Shown here: one piece after another, positions 14,402 to 25,365 of the stretch | How the letters are laid out: every line of letters starts with the position of its first letter | Numbering within the stretch: the first letter of the stretch is position 1 | Source of the DNA: Druceiella hillmani | Taxonomy: Eukaryota; Arthropoda; Insecta; Lepidoptera; Hepialidae | NCBI GenBank assembly: GCA_039881145.1 | Contig: JAYKKI010000137.1 | Coordinates: 1,910,501-1,974,500, forward strand | Direction: 5' to 3' | Length of the DNA: 64,000 nucleotides | The notes under the pieces: generated by a model | Databases searched by the model: none | What the model saw: only the letters and a program-made list of their open reading frames with translations | Told to the model about the DNA's origin: nothing | Made by a program: the position numbers and the translations under genes

Positions 14402-15129
14402 CACAATTACACAAATCTCACAAAATGCGATTGAGATTGGACTTGCTATTTTTAAGATTGAAGCCACTTCGTTTGCGAAATATTAGAGTTCAAATTGAGA
14501 AACGACCTGTTTAAACTCCACAGCCTCTAATTATTTCGTCTGGATTTTAAAAATCGAAAAAAAATCTGATTAATACAATTTAATTACAACTAAGTTAAGA
14601 CGGTTAAGAAATTATGTAAACTAAATTTAACTGCGTTTCAACTACCATTTTCATTTGATTTGTCTTTCTGCCTAATCAATTCTCTAGTAGTTATATTTGG
14701 CGGATTTTTGAAGAGATTACCATAATAAACCAATCCAAAAATATTTATACTATCTCGTGATTATTTTGTTTTATAAAACAATTCTTTATTTTTATATGAA
14801 CATATTTGTTTTGGAATGGACGTTATAAACATAAAATTAATGGTTGGGGTAAAGGCACATCCGAAAAATAAAAAATTTAAAAAAATAGTAACTAAATTCT
14901 AATGTCCTTCTAGTTATTTTATATTATGAGATAAATTCTACATATTACTTATAATATAAGATAATTTTATATTAAAATAAACATTTAATTATTCATATAT
15001 ATTTTTTTTAATAATGAAAATCATAAAACATTTACATATTTTTATATTAAATCGATTATTCCCCTACAGAATTACACAAGGCGAATAGATAGAATAAAAG
15101 TGTGATAGCAGTTTGTAACATCTAAAGAA

Positions 15130-15275
15130 CTGCTCGTAAACCTATTAGACTATTTTTTTTATTAATTTTAGGAATACTTCTTTACCTTACGATAGCTACC
15201 CCATCAAAAATATTGCATCAATAATGGCATAGCGCCTGCATACAACGGTCTGCAAGCAATATCGCAATCGTTCTA
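15130..15275 (+). repeat. Direct repeat pair, left copy
   Basis: ATTAATTTTAGGAATACTTC then TTTACCTTACGAT and ATCAAAAATATTGCAT recur in the same order and strand at 15665-15806. Similarity fades toward both ends. This is probably two diverged copies of one small element or a local segmental duplication. Confidence 0.6.
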
Positions 15276-15664
15276 AATAAATATACATAGAGACACCTCA
15301 CGCTGTTGTGAATCAGTGTGTTTCAAAACTCGAAAACAGCAACACGTACTCTTAATTTAAATCTAAGTAAAGACAATTGCAATATATTTCGAAACGATAG
15401 AATAAACCAACTGGTTCAGTGGATTTTAACTCTTGTGATTCGACGACTTACTCGATCTCTCTCCCTTCTTTTGTCGTTTCACCCAAGTATCCGAATATGT
15501 GGTCAGATATTTTTAACACAAATTTATAATATAATTGTTACTACTTTTGTTTGATCTACGGGTTGTTTATGTTTTTTCCTATTTACCTCTTATTCCTAGA
15601 TACATTTTTAATACGTTAGCATAAATTTTCATATTACGGCTGAATATTTTCACAATAATACTTA

Positions 15665-15806
15665 CTGACGGAGCAATTAGATTGCAATTCATTTGATTAA
15701 TTGTAGGAATACTTCTTCACCTTACGGTCAAGTCAATAATCCATTAAAAATATTACATTAGTAACCACAATGGTTTACACGAAATATCTCAATCAGTAGT
15801 AAGATG
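15665..15806 (+). repeat. Direct repeat pair, right copy
   Basis: Starts from ATTAATTGTAGGAATACTTC and continues TTCACCTTACGGT, then ATTAAAAATATTACAT. It lies about 535 bases from its partner at 15130-15275 on the same strand. The 78-codon frame at 15318-15554 lies between the copies and has no recognisable domain. Confidence 0.6.
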
Positions 15807-16256
15807 AAAATATAATATACCCTCCATATCGATTATATTTTAACGCGCAAACTGAAAACTTCAAAAAACCAAGTGGAACAAATGAGTATTTGACAGTTCA
15901 ATGCACACATTGCAGTGTTTGGAAAATCCACAGAATATACTTTGAGATACAAATGTCAGAAGGCTTTGAGCCGCGAAATGAAATGCTTTGTTCTGTAGTT
16001 CCGTTGTTACAAATGCAGGGGTGAAGAGAAATAACAGCGGAATGCGATAAGTTTCATTTTTCATTGAACAGTAGGACCAGACCCGAGAGTAAGAATATTT
16101 TGATATTAATTACATATGCTCATATAAATATAAATTAAATGCATAAGGCGATATTTAAATTATGTGACTGTGTTTATTTAATTTAAGTCATAATTTTTGA
16201 ACTCACCAAGCAATGGTATGTCAAACATTAATTGGAATTTTGGGCACAGTTCTACT

Positions 16257-16302
16257 ATAAGTATGACAATTAGTTGTAACTGCAACTAACTGTCATACTT
16301 AT
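16257..16302. repeat. Inverted repeat with 20-bp arms and 6-base loop
   Basis: The left arm ATAAGTATGACAATTAGTTG (16257-16276) and the right arm CAACTAACTGTCATACTTAT (16283-16302) are complementary at 19 of 20 positions around the loop TAACTG. It could form a DNA or RNA hairpin. No T-run or other sign of a transcribed small RNA is evident. Confidence 0.9.
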
Positions 16303-17699
16303 GCACTCGGTAACATTTAGTACTATTGTCTATTAATGTTGACTTGAAAATAATCGACTTCTCTTAATATATTACATTAAACTTGTTTTGGCTAACTGAT
16401 TAATTCCTTAGTAGATTAATGATTTATACTCTGTCATTTTTTAGAATGATATATAAATAAATAAATTCTATATGTGTTATATAATATCAAAAACCGTATT
16501 TTAATTGTATAATAACCAGTTTTGTAAATTTCCCCAATAAATTTTCAGATTTTAAATAAATTTTTCATTTCATTTTTTATGATTAAAGAAATGTTATGAA
16601 AATGTCTTTGACACTCATATTTTTAATTAATGTTTATATGTACTCGTAGTTAATTTTAAATTAATTTAGTGTTTTAAGTAAAGAACATACAAGCAAAATT
16701 ATCCTTTAAGAGTTTTTAAATTTATGTTATTTTTAAACTAAGTTCAAAATTTTCCATACCTTGTTTTTAAGTTTATGAAAACGAACAAACACGGTGTTAC
16801 CTTTGAAAATATTATATAACAATAGTGTCGTTCAATTTTTGATTTTTTGAAATAAATTCGAATAAAATAATACAATAACATATAATTCGTGTGTTCGATA
16901 GAAAAATATGGCATATATAATAATTTTTTTTTTATTTTGTGCAAAAATAGGTAAAGGCGTCAAACTAGTCAACTTTTTTCCACTTTGTACTATTTTATTT
17001 ATATTAGCATTGATATCATTGTATTCATAGATAAATGTAAAAAATAAGGCATCACAAGCCCATTCTTTTTATCAATAACAAGTATGGGATTTAGTTCAGG
17101 GACATATTTTCATTAATATTAGTGCCAGTTTTAGTATCAGCTTTAAGTACAAATTTATGGTTGACATACATAGTAGATGCTAGTGTAATTTGAATTGTAT
17201 AATTGGAGTGAATATGATGGATATGAGCATATAATCCTTGAAACAGTAATATAAAGATTGACTACGTGTGTAGATGTCAATTATGTAACTAAAGAAACTA
17301 AGTATTGCTAATATTGAAATTCTAGTCCTTTAGTCTAATGACAAGGTTTAACCTGGACTTATTATTATGAAATATGTATTAATTTTAATTGAATCAGTGA
17401 AGGTAAAGTCGCATAGGGAGAAATTACAAGAAGATTTTGTATACAAAAAATAATGCACAGGCTTTTTCTCTCTGTGCTGTGCTGTGCTGAAAAATTTTAA
17501 AATTTTACCTTTTGAATAAAATATTTTATGTATGTAGAATACTTGAGTACAATAGATAAATAGAAAATTGAAAGAATGTATTTTACGTATGCCATCCAAA
17601 TTTAAAAATAATCCAGTAATTAAATGATTATTTCAAAGTAACCCAAGCTAAACGGCCAAAAAAAGCAGAAAAATGTTGGTAGCCCTGAAAGTTTTATAA

Positions 17700-17761
17700 A
17701 AATTCATTGCACTTTACCCATTTTGAAGACGAATTCACTATACTTTAACCATTTTGAAGTT
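17700..17761 (+). repeat. Two-unit ~31-bp tandem repeat
   Basis: AATTCATTGCACTTTACCC followed by ATTTTGAAG is repeated as AATTCACTATACTTTAACC followed by ATTTTGAAG. This is a diverged tandem duplication. Confidence 0.75.
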
Positions 17762-19861
17762 TTATCTTGTCTATTTCTTTGTCAAAATGCGTTGAACATT
17801 ACTGTTTAATCACTCAGAGTGAATCAAAACCTAATTAGCTCTCATAAAGACTTGTGCTTTTCTACACTTCTAAAATCTACCTTGATTTTTTGTTTGTTTT
17901 GGCGTTACAATATTTATTTTTTAACTTTATATCTATGTTAACATTACCTCCATCTGTCTGTATCGTTTATTTATTCTTCATTCCAACATAGACAGTTTGA
18001 AAATCATGAAATTGTTTTGTTACTTTCCTGTTGGTCCACCTGTCTATATTGTAAATGTTGCTTTCCATTCGGTAGATCGATCAGTATTAGTACATATTTG
18101 CGCCATTTCTACATCATCAAAATATACAAGCAATTTGGCTATATAATATTGAAAGTGAAAACTTATAATCATTATCTGTTCAAGTCTAAAAGGCAGCTTC
18201 GTCTGTTGTAGTGTAGATACACTTAGAACTAAAATATTTTACCAAAATCTGCAGAAGACTTTAAAAGGATGCATTCCCTACCAAATTTGGCGATAAACAT
18301 AATTTTTTAAAATTATACATAGCTATAACATTTGGAACACATGATGATATAATGTTCATGTAGAATTTTTTGTACTTAACTCATACCAATGCCTAAACTT
18401 TCTCGAATCTCTTCTAAGTCTTTGCCATGAGCCCCATACCATTCATGTTATTTTTCATAATCGCCGTTGATGGGTAGCCATTTCGCTAATTATTAGTGAT
18501 GTTTGTACGATCACGCTTCGACTCGTTAAGCGGGTTTTAAACAATGGTATGGGATGGGGCTTTATCACAAAATTCCAATCAGAGTCCATTGCAACTTTAT
18601 TGTTGGTTGGAGCCACAACGTATTAACAAATCATCTAATGCAAAATCTCTAGCATTAATTTAATTTTGACCTGATACACACGATATACAAATTTACGTCA
18701 ATTTTTAAAACGAATGACTAATTAACAAGCAAAGCTTCTAAATGAACTACCGCAAAGCTGAATTTTTGAAATTTAAATTTATCTTTTATTTTCATTATTA
18801 CAGTATTATATAGTTACCTATGAGATTAAAAATTGTAATTACATAAAATACAATACATTATATATTTCAGTTCAATAAATTGGCTTATTCTGAGTTACGC
18901 CGCGGACAGTCTTATTCAATGGAAATAGATACAGCATCTATTAAATGAAATATGCTAACAAAGGTTTCCGTTTTGAAAGTCATATACGGTATGTAGTATT
19001 GTTATAAATGCTACTATTTGCATATGTATGTAATATAATAAAAGTTTCCATTAAAAATTTAATAAAACCCTAAAATTTATTTAGATCTTACCTTATAGCC
19101 TTCGAAATCGAGGCACTGTTTTTCCACTCCATTCCAATCCCAATCTACTCGCGATGAGTATCTGGATTGCGCATTCTTTACGGGCTATATCTGAACAAGC
19201 ACTTACCATTTCATATATTCATCATATTCAATTTTGTACCACACTCCACGATATTATATATTACATTAAATTTTAAGGTATTAAATGAATAATTGGTGGT
19301 AATGTTTAATTTATTTTCCACTTACACTTATTAAATACAAGACAATGGTATAATATACAGAACCCATATCGCTTTGAAATCGCTTTGAAATCCTTCAAAG
19401 TTTGAAATAGCTTCAAATTTCCCTGAAGAATATTTCAGAGAATTTTCAATATTCTTCGAAGTTATTTAAAAATCTCCTAATTTTGGAGATACCCAGCATA
19501 ACTCGTAAAAACTTTCTACGTCTTCTTTATTTATGGCTGCGTCCAAGAAATTAACGTTAGAGATAATTATTTAAAATAATATATAAAAGTTGGAAATGAA
19601 AAATTTCACGTGATCGACATCACCAAGGTGATAACTACAACTAAACAAGTAATATTCATAAGATATAATTACTTGTTGTACTGAACTTCAGTGAAAAATT
19701 TATTATAATTGACTTAATGTTTTTTTTTCGAATAAATGTAAAAATAAATTTACATAAAAAGAAGTACCTATGTTAAAACCACAAACCTGATAAACTTATA
19801 ATATTTGATACAAAAATACTTTACAAACATATTACACGATCCCGTTTAAATTTTTTTTAAA

Positions 19862-19868
19862 TTATACA

Positions 19869-19918
<50 letters not shown>

Positions 19919-19954
19919 CATATATATCTACATACATATATACACACATATAGA
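19862..19954. repeat. Compound (TA)n/(CATA)n microsatellite
   Basis: Alternating TA runs interrupted by CATA and CATACA units, grading into TACACACATA at the right end. Confidence 0.95.
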
Positions 19955-20131
19955 CTAGTATACCGAAGTAACAATGCTTTTCCTTCAACTTTCTTTCATT
20001 CCAATTTCATTTACATTTCATTACCCCTATTTCATTTTAAAAGTAATTAAATTCAAAGAATAATAAAAAAATGTTAAAGAAATACTCACAACTGCCTAGA
20101 ATAACAAAACGACCATAATAATTTTATTGGT

Positions 20132-20190
20132 ACATTATTCCATTCAAGGAACATTATTCCATTCAAGGAACTCCTTATTCCATTCAAGGA
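20132..20190. repeat. Three-unit 19-21-bp tandem repeat
   Basis: The unit ACATTATTCCATTCAAGGA is repeated exactly at 20132-20150 and 20151-20169, then as a 21-base variant with ACTCC at its start (20170-20190). Its reverse strand encodes the C-terminus (FLEWNK, FLEWNN) of the open frame at 20144-20335. Confidence 0.9.
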
Positions 20191-20335
20191 ACAGTGGCTT
20201 GACAAAATTGCTAACAAGTATAACAGAGAAATCTCTGGATTTGGTTCTGCTAAAGACGTTCGTTAGAGACTGAGACTTTCGCTTCACTGACCTTCTCCCG
20301 ACTCGTTTAGCTCCGCTTCTTTTTAACCCTCCCAT
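20144..20335 (-). other. Unrecognised 63-codon open frame with basic N-terminus
   Basis: The predicted peptide begins MGGLKRSGAKRVGRRSVKRK and is strongly basic over its first ~25 residues. The C-terminus is built from the tandem repeat at 20132-20190. The segment 20230-20335 is less AT-rich than its surroundings. I recognise no domain. A basic N-terminus could fit a nucleic-acid-binding fragment such as a decayed retroelement ORF, or a chance frame in a repeat remnant. The tandem repeat making up its end argues against a conserved gene. Confidence 0.2.
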
Positions 20336-20956
20336 TGTGTGCTAGAATTTATTTAACTTTTAAATTTGATGGGTGAATTGAATTTGAAATTTAAAGCAGT
20401 TCCTTAAAATCTTCAATAATAGAAAGATATATAATTTAACTCAATCTTATACATTGCATATAGCAGCCGTTTATCTTGATACAATATACCCTACTATTAA
20501 AAATTATATTAATTGTAATTTTACTTTTAATTTAGGCTTATGTTAAAATTTTTTATTCTATTTTTTTAAGTATTTTTTAATCTGAAAATTATGAAATATG
20601 GTGTTGAGTGATTACAAGATTAATATAAAGCTCTTTCTTTATGAGGCCATTTATAAAACTCAAAAACTATAGAAAAAAGTGTGTGAGTATAAACTCACCA
20701 TTAATTATCAATATGCTAGCAAATTAAGTACTAGAATAGTAGATAATGGATATTAAGTTTATGTTTTATAGTCTGATGAAAAAATGGTCGTTAAAGATTT
20801 TGTAATCCCAAATAAATAAATTTCTTCAAAACTCGGCTGACTGTTATACAGATATAACAAAATAATGGACTAATATGAAAATTTGCACACTCTAAGGAAT
20901 TTGTATTACTCTGCATGGCAAAACTAATTACAACAAATGGAAATGAAGTTACATGA

Positions 20957-21310
20957 TTGCAAAAACCACACTCTATTTTATCATCGAAATATAAATCAAA
21001 AACCTTCAGTTATTTTGATCACAATGCCAAAGAAAGAAACAGATATCCTCGAGAAACTGGATATTGTAGCCGAAATAGAGAGAAAATGACCTCACGTGCA
21101 TTCTCCTCCCGCGAGGTCATTCGAGCATTATCCTCTTCAGTGCTGGTCTTTCCAATTCAAATCGCTCAGAAGTTTCTCTTTTACTACCATCTTGAGACTT
21201 ACTTAGGACAGCACCGCAGAAAACAACTTACTAATAAAATTATGAAAACCTCTTTAGTCAGAAACTATCGAGTAATTAAAAAATTTGAAATATTTCAAGA
21301 GCGTGCATAA
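20957..21310 (+). other. Unrecognised 117-codon open frame, longest in window
   Basis: The frame starts MQKPHSILSSKYKSKTFSYF and ends KKFEIFQERA. It has no signal peptide, membrane segment or motif I recognise. A second frame in the same segment starts MPKKETDILEKLDIVAEIER at about 21019 and stops after 21 codons. The segment 21040-21230 is noticeably less AT-rich than its flanks and contains the short palindrome GACCTC...GAGGTC (about 21088-21120). It may be a chance frame in a less AT-rich patch, a 5' exon, or a transposon scrap. No splice context or poly(A) signal settles it. Confidence 0.2.
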
Positions 21311-21496
21311 ATGGAGTTATGGTTTAAATTCGCCTGGAATGGAAAATAACCCTTGAAGTCCCATGATTAAGTAAAAGGTAAAACTTTATTTACTTCTACT
21401 CGAAAGTAAGCCTTTAACCCATCTTGAGGAAGAAATTAAATTTTATAGAACTGAAATACCACAAAATTTAGGCGACTTCTTTTCCCACTTTGTGTG

Positions 21497-21498
<2 letters not shown>

Positions 21499-21547
<49 letters not shown>

Positions 21548-21548
21548 C

Positions 21549-21580
<32 letters not shown>
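21499..21580. repeat. Long interrupted (TA)n microsatellite
   Basis: Mostly uninterrupted TA with single CATACATA and TGTA interruptions. It accounts for the low-complexity Ile/Tyr frame on the minus strand at 21443-21634. Confidence 0.95.
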
Positions 21581-21581
<1 letters not shown>

Positions 21582-23397
21582 AAAATTAGTGTTTTTGTAC
21601 TTGTATGTATGTGTGTATACATAATATTTTGCATAATAATGAGAAGGTTATAATCGCCCCATGCGCAAAATATATTTCAGATATTTTTAACTTAAATATT
21701 TGGCTGAATGTACTAATTTGGTGAATGGCCCCACAGGCAAAGTTCATGAAAAATTGAGGAATGTTATTTATATTTCTAACTTTCTAACTTAAAAACGGCG
21801 CTTTAAATTTAAATGACAAATTGTTTTTCATGTACAACTTTTCGAGGAATGCATTGGTTCGATGCAACTTCTTCGTGTTTTGTGAAAGTTATTTTCACAG
21901 TAGTCGACACAAAATTTTGCCAAAATATATTCAGTAAAAGTTAAATATTTGTCGGTTAATAAATTAAATGTTTTTTAAGTCTTTCGCCGAAAAGACATTT
22001 GTGTATCTGTATGTATTTTATTGTCATACGTACACTACAATATAAAAATATATAACAGTTATCTTACAAAATTGTTGAAGTGAAAACTTCTTTAGGCGAG
22101 TTGAGCGACTTTTTGGTAGGGAAAATCTTGCGAGTTCACGTCACCTACATGCTCTAATAGCTGTATGTCTGTAGCTATAAGGGTGACCTGTTGTGTAACA
22201 TTAGTGCTGTGTACATCTATACACTTAAAGTTGAATTTACTACGTGGAAAGTTCAATGTGAGTGTACTGTGTATTATTTAAATTGTTTCTTAGTTTGATT
22301 ATTATTTCAATGGTTTAATTGTAGGACCACTGTGCAGTATAATAGTGAATATTAAATATGTTAATATTTTTTATATAGAAAAATGAATTAACCATATAGA
22401 AATGAACATAAGTGTCGCTCGGAATGCCGATAGATATGAAACCAGACTAGTGGTAATAATTTTAATTTACAAATTATGAAAATTTAATTTCTAATTAACT
22501 TGAAAATTTGACAAAAAAACAATTTCTTTCACAGTTTTAAGTTGTCACTTCTGTTGATAGTCTTCGTGAATGCCTATATTTTAATTTCCTTTTTTCTCTA
22601 GAAAAAAATTAAGAGTGAAATATAAAATTGTTAAAAAATGTAGTTTATATCAGTGAATAACACATATTATCAGAATAATTTTACGAAATAGATGTTATTG
22701 TTCAATTTTAAACCCTTTATTCTTGTAATTGTACTTTTAATGAATATAAAGTTTCAATATTATGGTTTGCCTTTAATTTTAAAACAAATTCTAATAAAAT
22801 CTTTATAACTTTCAATCATTTTTAAATTCTTACAAAATCCTTAACATTACATGTCCTTAACACTTAACATGGTAAGCAGAGGAAGATAATCACCCCACAA
22901 ATTTCCTTAGGTCAATATTTATTACTTGTATGATAATAGGATTTCATGCGAATGATGTCATTGGTGGTTTCTTGTAGTAACAATAGGGCATTCTGCCCAA
23001 CGCCTTACGGTGCACTCCGCGCACAATATTTAATCCACTGACTATCGTGACAAACAGAACCAACTTTATTTCCTTTATGTGGTGACTTTTTACGCACAAT
23101 TCAGCGCTTAGGATTTTGACCTTAGGTTTTTCGATACTTCTAGATCTTATTTATTCTTACTTGACCTGTTATGAATTCTAAATCGAATATCAGCAGTATT
23201 TTCATTCAATCTCAATCAGCCTTCTTGGTTTTTGAACGCTAATTTAATTTATTTAGTATTTCTACTTTTGTTTCTACTTAGTGGTTAAATTTCCCTTTTT
23301 TACAATTTTTCAATAACTTTTACTGAATGTGGGAAAAAAAAATTTGTTTGATTGTTTGATTGTATGTCATATAATAATGTTAAAACTATTTCAAAAT
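21581..23397. other. AT-rich stretch with one less AT-rich block
   Basis: The block at about 22068-22210 contains GAAGTGAAAACTTC (a short palindrome), GCGAGTTGAGCGACTTTTTG and GCGAGTTCACGTCACCTACA. Its composition suggests a dispersed-repeat fragment rather than unique DNA, but I cannot name the family. A second small block near 22990-23050 reads CCAACGCCTTACGGTGCACT. The rest is plain AT-rich sequence. Confidence 0.45.
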
Positions 23398-23810
23398 CAA
23401 CCTGAAGCTTTACCCAATAAATTAAAAACTATTTGATCAATTATTCCGATATTCGTTACACAATAACTTAAAAACAAATGAATCCACCGCCTTAGAAGTC
23501 ATTACAAAATAAAGTAAAAATTATTGAAGCAATCAACGCGGAGATTATTGTATTATGGTCAAAACCTCTTTATTCCATAACCCTGAAATGTGTTATATAA
23601 TAAGTTAAAAACTATTTCTGCTATTATTCTGGAGTTTTTTGCACAATGACGTCAAAGTTGTTTTATCAATCGTCCTGGAATTTCTTAAAAAATAACTTAA
23701 ATACATTTAAGTTTATCTTTCTGAAATTAAGTAAAAGACAACTTAACTACTATTTAATCAACCGTCCTGGAATTTGTTGTAAAATAAAGTAAAAAGTGTT
23801 TGTAAAGAAC
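23398..23810 (+). repeat. Decayed minisatellite, about nine ~46-bp units
   Basis: Consecutive segments repeat a pattern of the form ATCAACCGTCCTGGAATTTG, then a short variable part, then AAAATAACTTAAAAACTATT. Clear units begin near 23438, 23583, 23665 and 23758. The best pair is TCAATCGTCCTGGAATTTCT and TCAACCGTCCTGGAATTTGT. Intervening units (for example CCATAACCCTGAAATGTGTT and ATTATTCTGGAGTTTTTTGC) are more diverged. Mean spacing is about 46 bases. The array ends a few bases before hammerhead-associated repeat copy B, so the two may belong to one element. Confidence 0.6.
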
Positions 23811-23814
23811 TTTA

Positions 23815-23935
23815 CGAATTGCCTACCTGAAGATGTTTTCCTATAACGTAACCTAGGTCATGGTGAAGAATATAAATAAAGTAAAAATAATACTTCATTA
23901 CGTAGTATTAGTTACTTGTAAAAAATTAAAACAAA
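23815..23935 (+). repeat. Hammerhead-associated dispersed repeat, copy B
   Basis: Retains an intact CTGAAGA core (23827-23833). The second core element reads GTAA (23848-23851) instead of GAAA. CC-TA-GG and UC follow (23852-23859), then ATGG instead of GTGG. The stem II arms (GTTTT...ATAAC) are weakened. The downstream body AAATAAAGTAAAAATAATAC and ATTACGTAGTATTAG matches the family. The changed A13 and the broken first pair of helix I (CpG to CpA) predict an inactive ribozyme. Confidence 0.7.
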
Positions 23936-25130
23936 AATGATGTATTAAATTATCCTTTAGTTTTTTTATATAATATCGTGAGAATTATTTGTTCAAATCC
24001 CCTAAACAATTCGAAACGATTCGAAACGAAAACGATTTCCGACGACCGTAGGGTTCCGTTAAATGTACTCGTATTTGTACATATATAGATTCGCTAAGTT
24101 TTATTTAATTTTTTATCTTTTTTAAGCCGTTACCCTAATTATTTCTATAGATTGAGAAAATGTGTGATAATAGTATATACAAATTCGACGAAATTGAATT
24201 AAAAACTTCCAATTAATAAAGGTAAAACTCTAATCACATAGTTGTTCAGAACGCCTGTACAAGCGTTCCCATGCGCGCATTCCCAAACTTAGGTGCGTAC
24301 AAGCACAGAACGCAGCCAAATTTTTTCATTTGGTTTGATTTACATTTGATTAATACTGGAAGGCAATCAAGAAATTAGGGTTGAATGGCAGATCAGCTCA
24401 CTTTTATGATATTTTGGTTCATTACTTATTTATTAGTTTTGTGTAAAATTACGACATATAACAATATTACGAAGAACAAGTAAATAATGAGATAAAAATT
24501 GCATTTTTCTTTATTCCATTCTTCTTATTATCCGTAAAATTTGCAATCTATCTAAAATTCCTGGTTTAAATGACAAAATTGTTTACTATATTTTGGTATA
24601 ATACAAATTGTTTTTTTATTATATTATGAACTGTCTCTTCGCGTATTCCTAACGTATACTGATATATTTGCAACAATTAAGTCTCACTACTTTTATGACA
24701 TAATTAAAGTTAAATAAAATTATAATCGTATTAAATAAGTTACCTAAAATTTAATATTTCAACATACCTACATGTAAAAGACAATATATACCTTATATAT
24801 ACTTTTTTTGCTTCCTTGAAATATATTAGCAATGCTCAATAAATACATATTTGAACAAGGAAAATGTAACTCTCATTGTACTCTACTAGTAATCAACTAA
24901 TATTATAGCGTACTAAAAATAAATCGTCGCCGTAAACTGGAAAATTTCCATGAATGTAAAATTAAAGTTATCGACAGAATAACACCCAAGGTTGCGACTG
25001 TTTTGTCGTAAAACATTTTATACTTTTTGTGAAGCTTTTCTCCTTTTTCTTATTGGATTTGGAAAGCTTATGTTATACAGCGTGAAAACTTTACGAGATA
25101 ACAAAATAAATATTGAGTCCAATAAACCCA
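23936..25130. other. AT-rich stretch with small GC-richer fragments
   Basis: TAGGGTTCCGT at about 24047-24057 matches the terminus of the arthropod repeat at 28400-29120. A less AT-rich stretch at 24244-24312 contains GAACGCCTGTACAAGCGTTC and GTGCGTACAAGCACAGAACG, partly inverted with respect to each other. This is probably a repeat scrap. The frame at 24992-25198 runs into the repeat at 25131 and is not a gene. Confidence 0.5.
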
Positions 25131-25258
25131 TAATATTGAAAATATTTGGCGTTAATTTTGCAGAAATTCATCGTTCACAATTAAATGAAACTACGTGATG
25201 TAGTATTATTTCTACTTTCTTTAAATTCATTACCACGACCTAGGTTTCGTTGTATTAC
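25131..25258 (-). repeat. Hammerhead-associated dispersed repeat, copy C
   Basis: On the minus strand it runs from GTAATACAAC, GAAA and CCTAGGTC/GTGG (plus-strand 25233-25258) through AAAGAAAGTAGAAATAATAC, CTACATCACGTAGTTTCATT and TAATTGTGAAC to AACGCCAAATATTTTCAATA. The 3' half of the ribozyme core and the cleavage site are intact, but the upstream CTGAAGA and 5' strand of stem II are missing. It lies head to head with copy D. Confidence 0.75.
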
Positions 25259-25336
25259 CATAAAATATCTTTGCTAATAGCTCACCTAAAGATGTTGTAA
25301 TACAACGAAACCTAGGTCGTGGTAAAGAACTCACGT
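25230..25336. repeat. Inverted pair formed by copies C and D
   Basis: TTACCACGACCTAGGTTTCG followed by TTGTATTAC (25230-25258) is the inverse of GTAATACAACGAAACCTAGG followed by TCGTGGTAA (25297-25325), separated by 38 bases. A transcript through it could fold into a hairpin with a stem of about 29 bp. Confidence 0.85.
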
Positions 25337-25365
25337 AGTTTCATTTAATTGGAAAACCATAATAA
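25265..25365 (+). repeat. Hammerhead-associated dispersed repeat, copy D (most complete)
   Basis: CTCAC (25281-25285) is followed by CTAAAGA (25286-25292). Stem II is GTTGT/AAT/ACAAC (25294-25306), then GAAA (25307-25310), CC-TA-GG (25311-25316), UC (25317-25318) and GTGG (25319-25322). Everything needed for a type I hammerhead is present except that G5 of CUGANGA has become A, which should abolish cleavage. Expected cleavage would be after 25318. Helix I pairs CAC with GTG plus a T-G wobble. The body downstream is shortened to AACTCACGTAGTTTCATTTA. Confidence 0.75.

Larger units (their letters stand above)
12398..15129. other. AT-rich stretch with microsatellites, no gene recognised
   Basis: Contains the (AT)n tracts listed separately. 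Open frames at 12470-12679, 12975-13199, 13442-13705 and 13728-13919 lack recognisable domains. 13116-13358 and 13193-13453 are open only because (AT)n encodes Ile-Tyr in every frame. Confidence 0.6.
15807..19861. other. AT-rich stretch with small repeats, no gene recognised
   Basis: Short frames at 15861-16064, 16744-16944, 17348-17599 and 18017-18211 show no domain. (TGTGC)3 occurs near 17476-17490. Near 18428 and 18545 short inverted segments occur (GAGCCCCATACCATT and AATGGTATGGGATGGGGCT). The latter sequence is less AT-rich than its surroundings and may be a repeat fragment. Confidence 0.55.

Noticed and set aside
21840..21870. B-box-like GGTTCGATGCA
   Set aside because: The flanking bases do not form a 5-bp T-arm with a 7-base loop, and no A box lies upstream at a suitable distance.
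23398..23810. CRISPR-like spacing of repeats
   Set aside because: The units are degenerate and contiguous without unique spacers, and the DNA is eukaryotic. It is a decayed minisatellite.
23960..24010. tRNA B-box-like GTTCAAATCCC
   Set aside because: No T-arm stem, anticodon arm or acceptor stem can be built around it.
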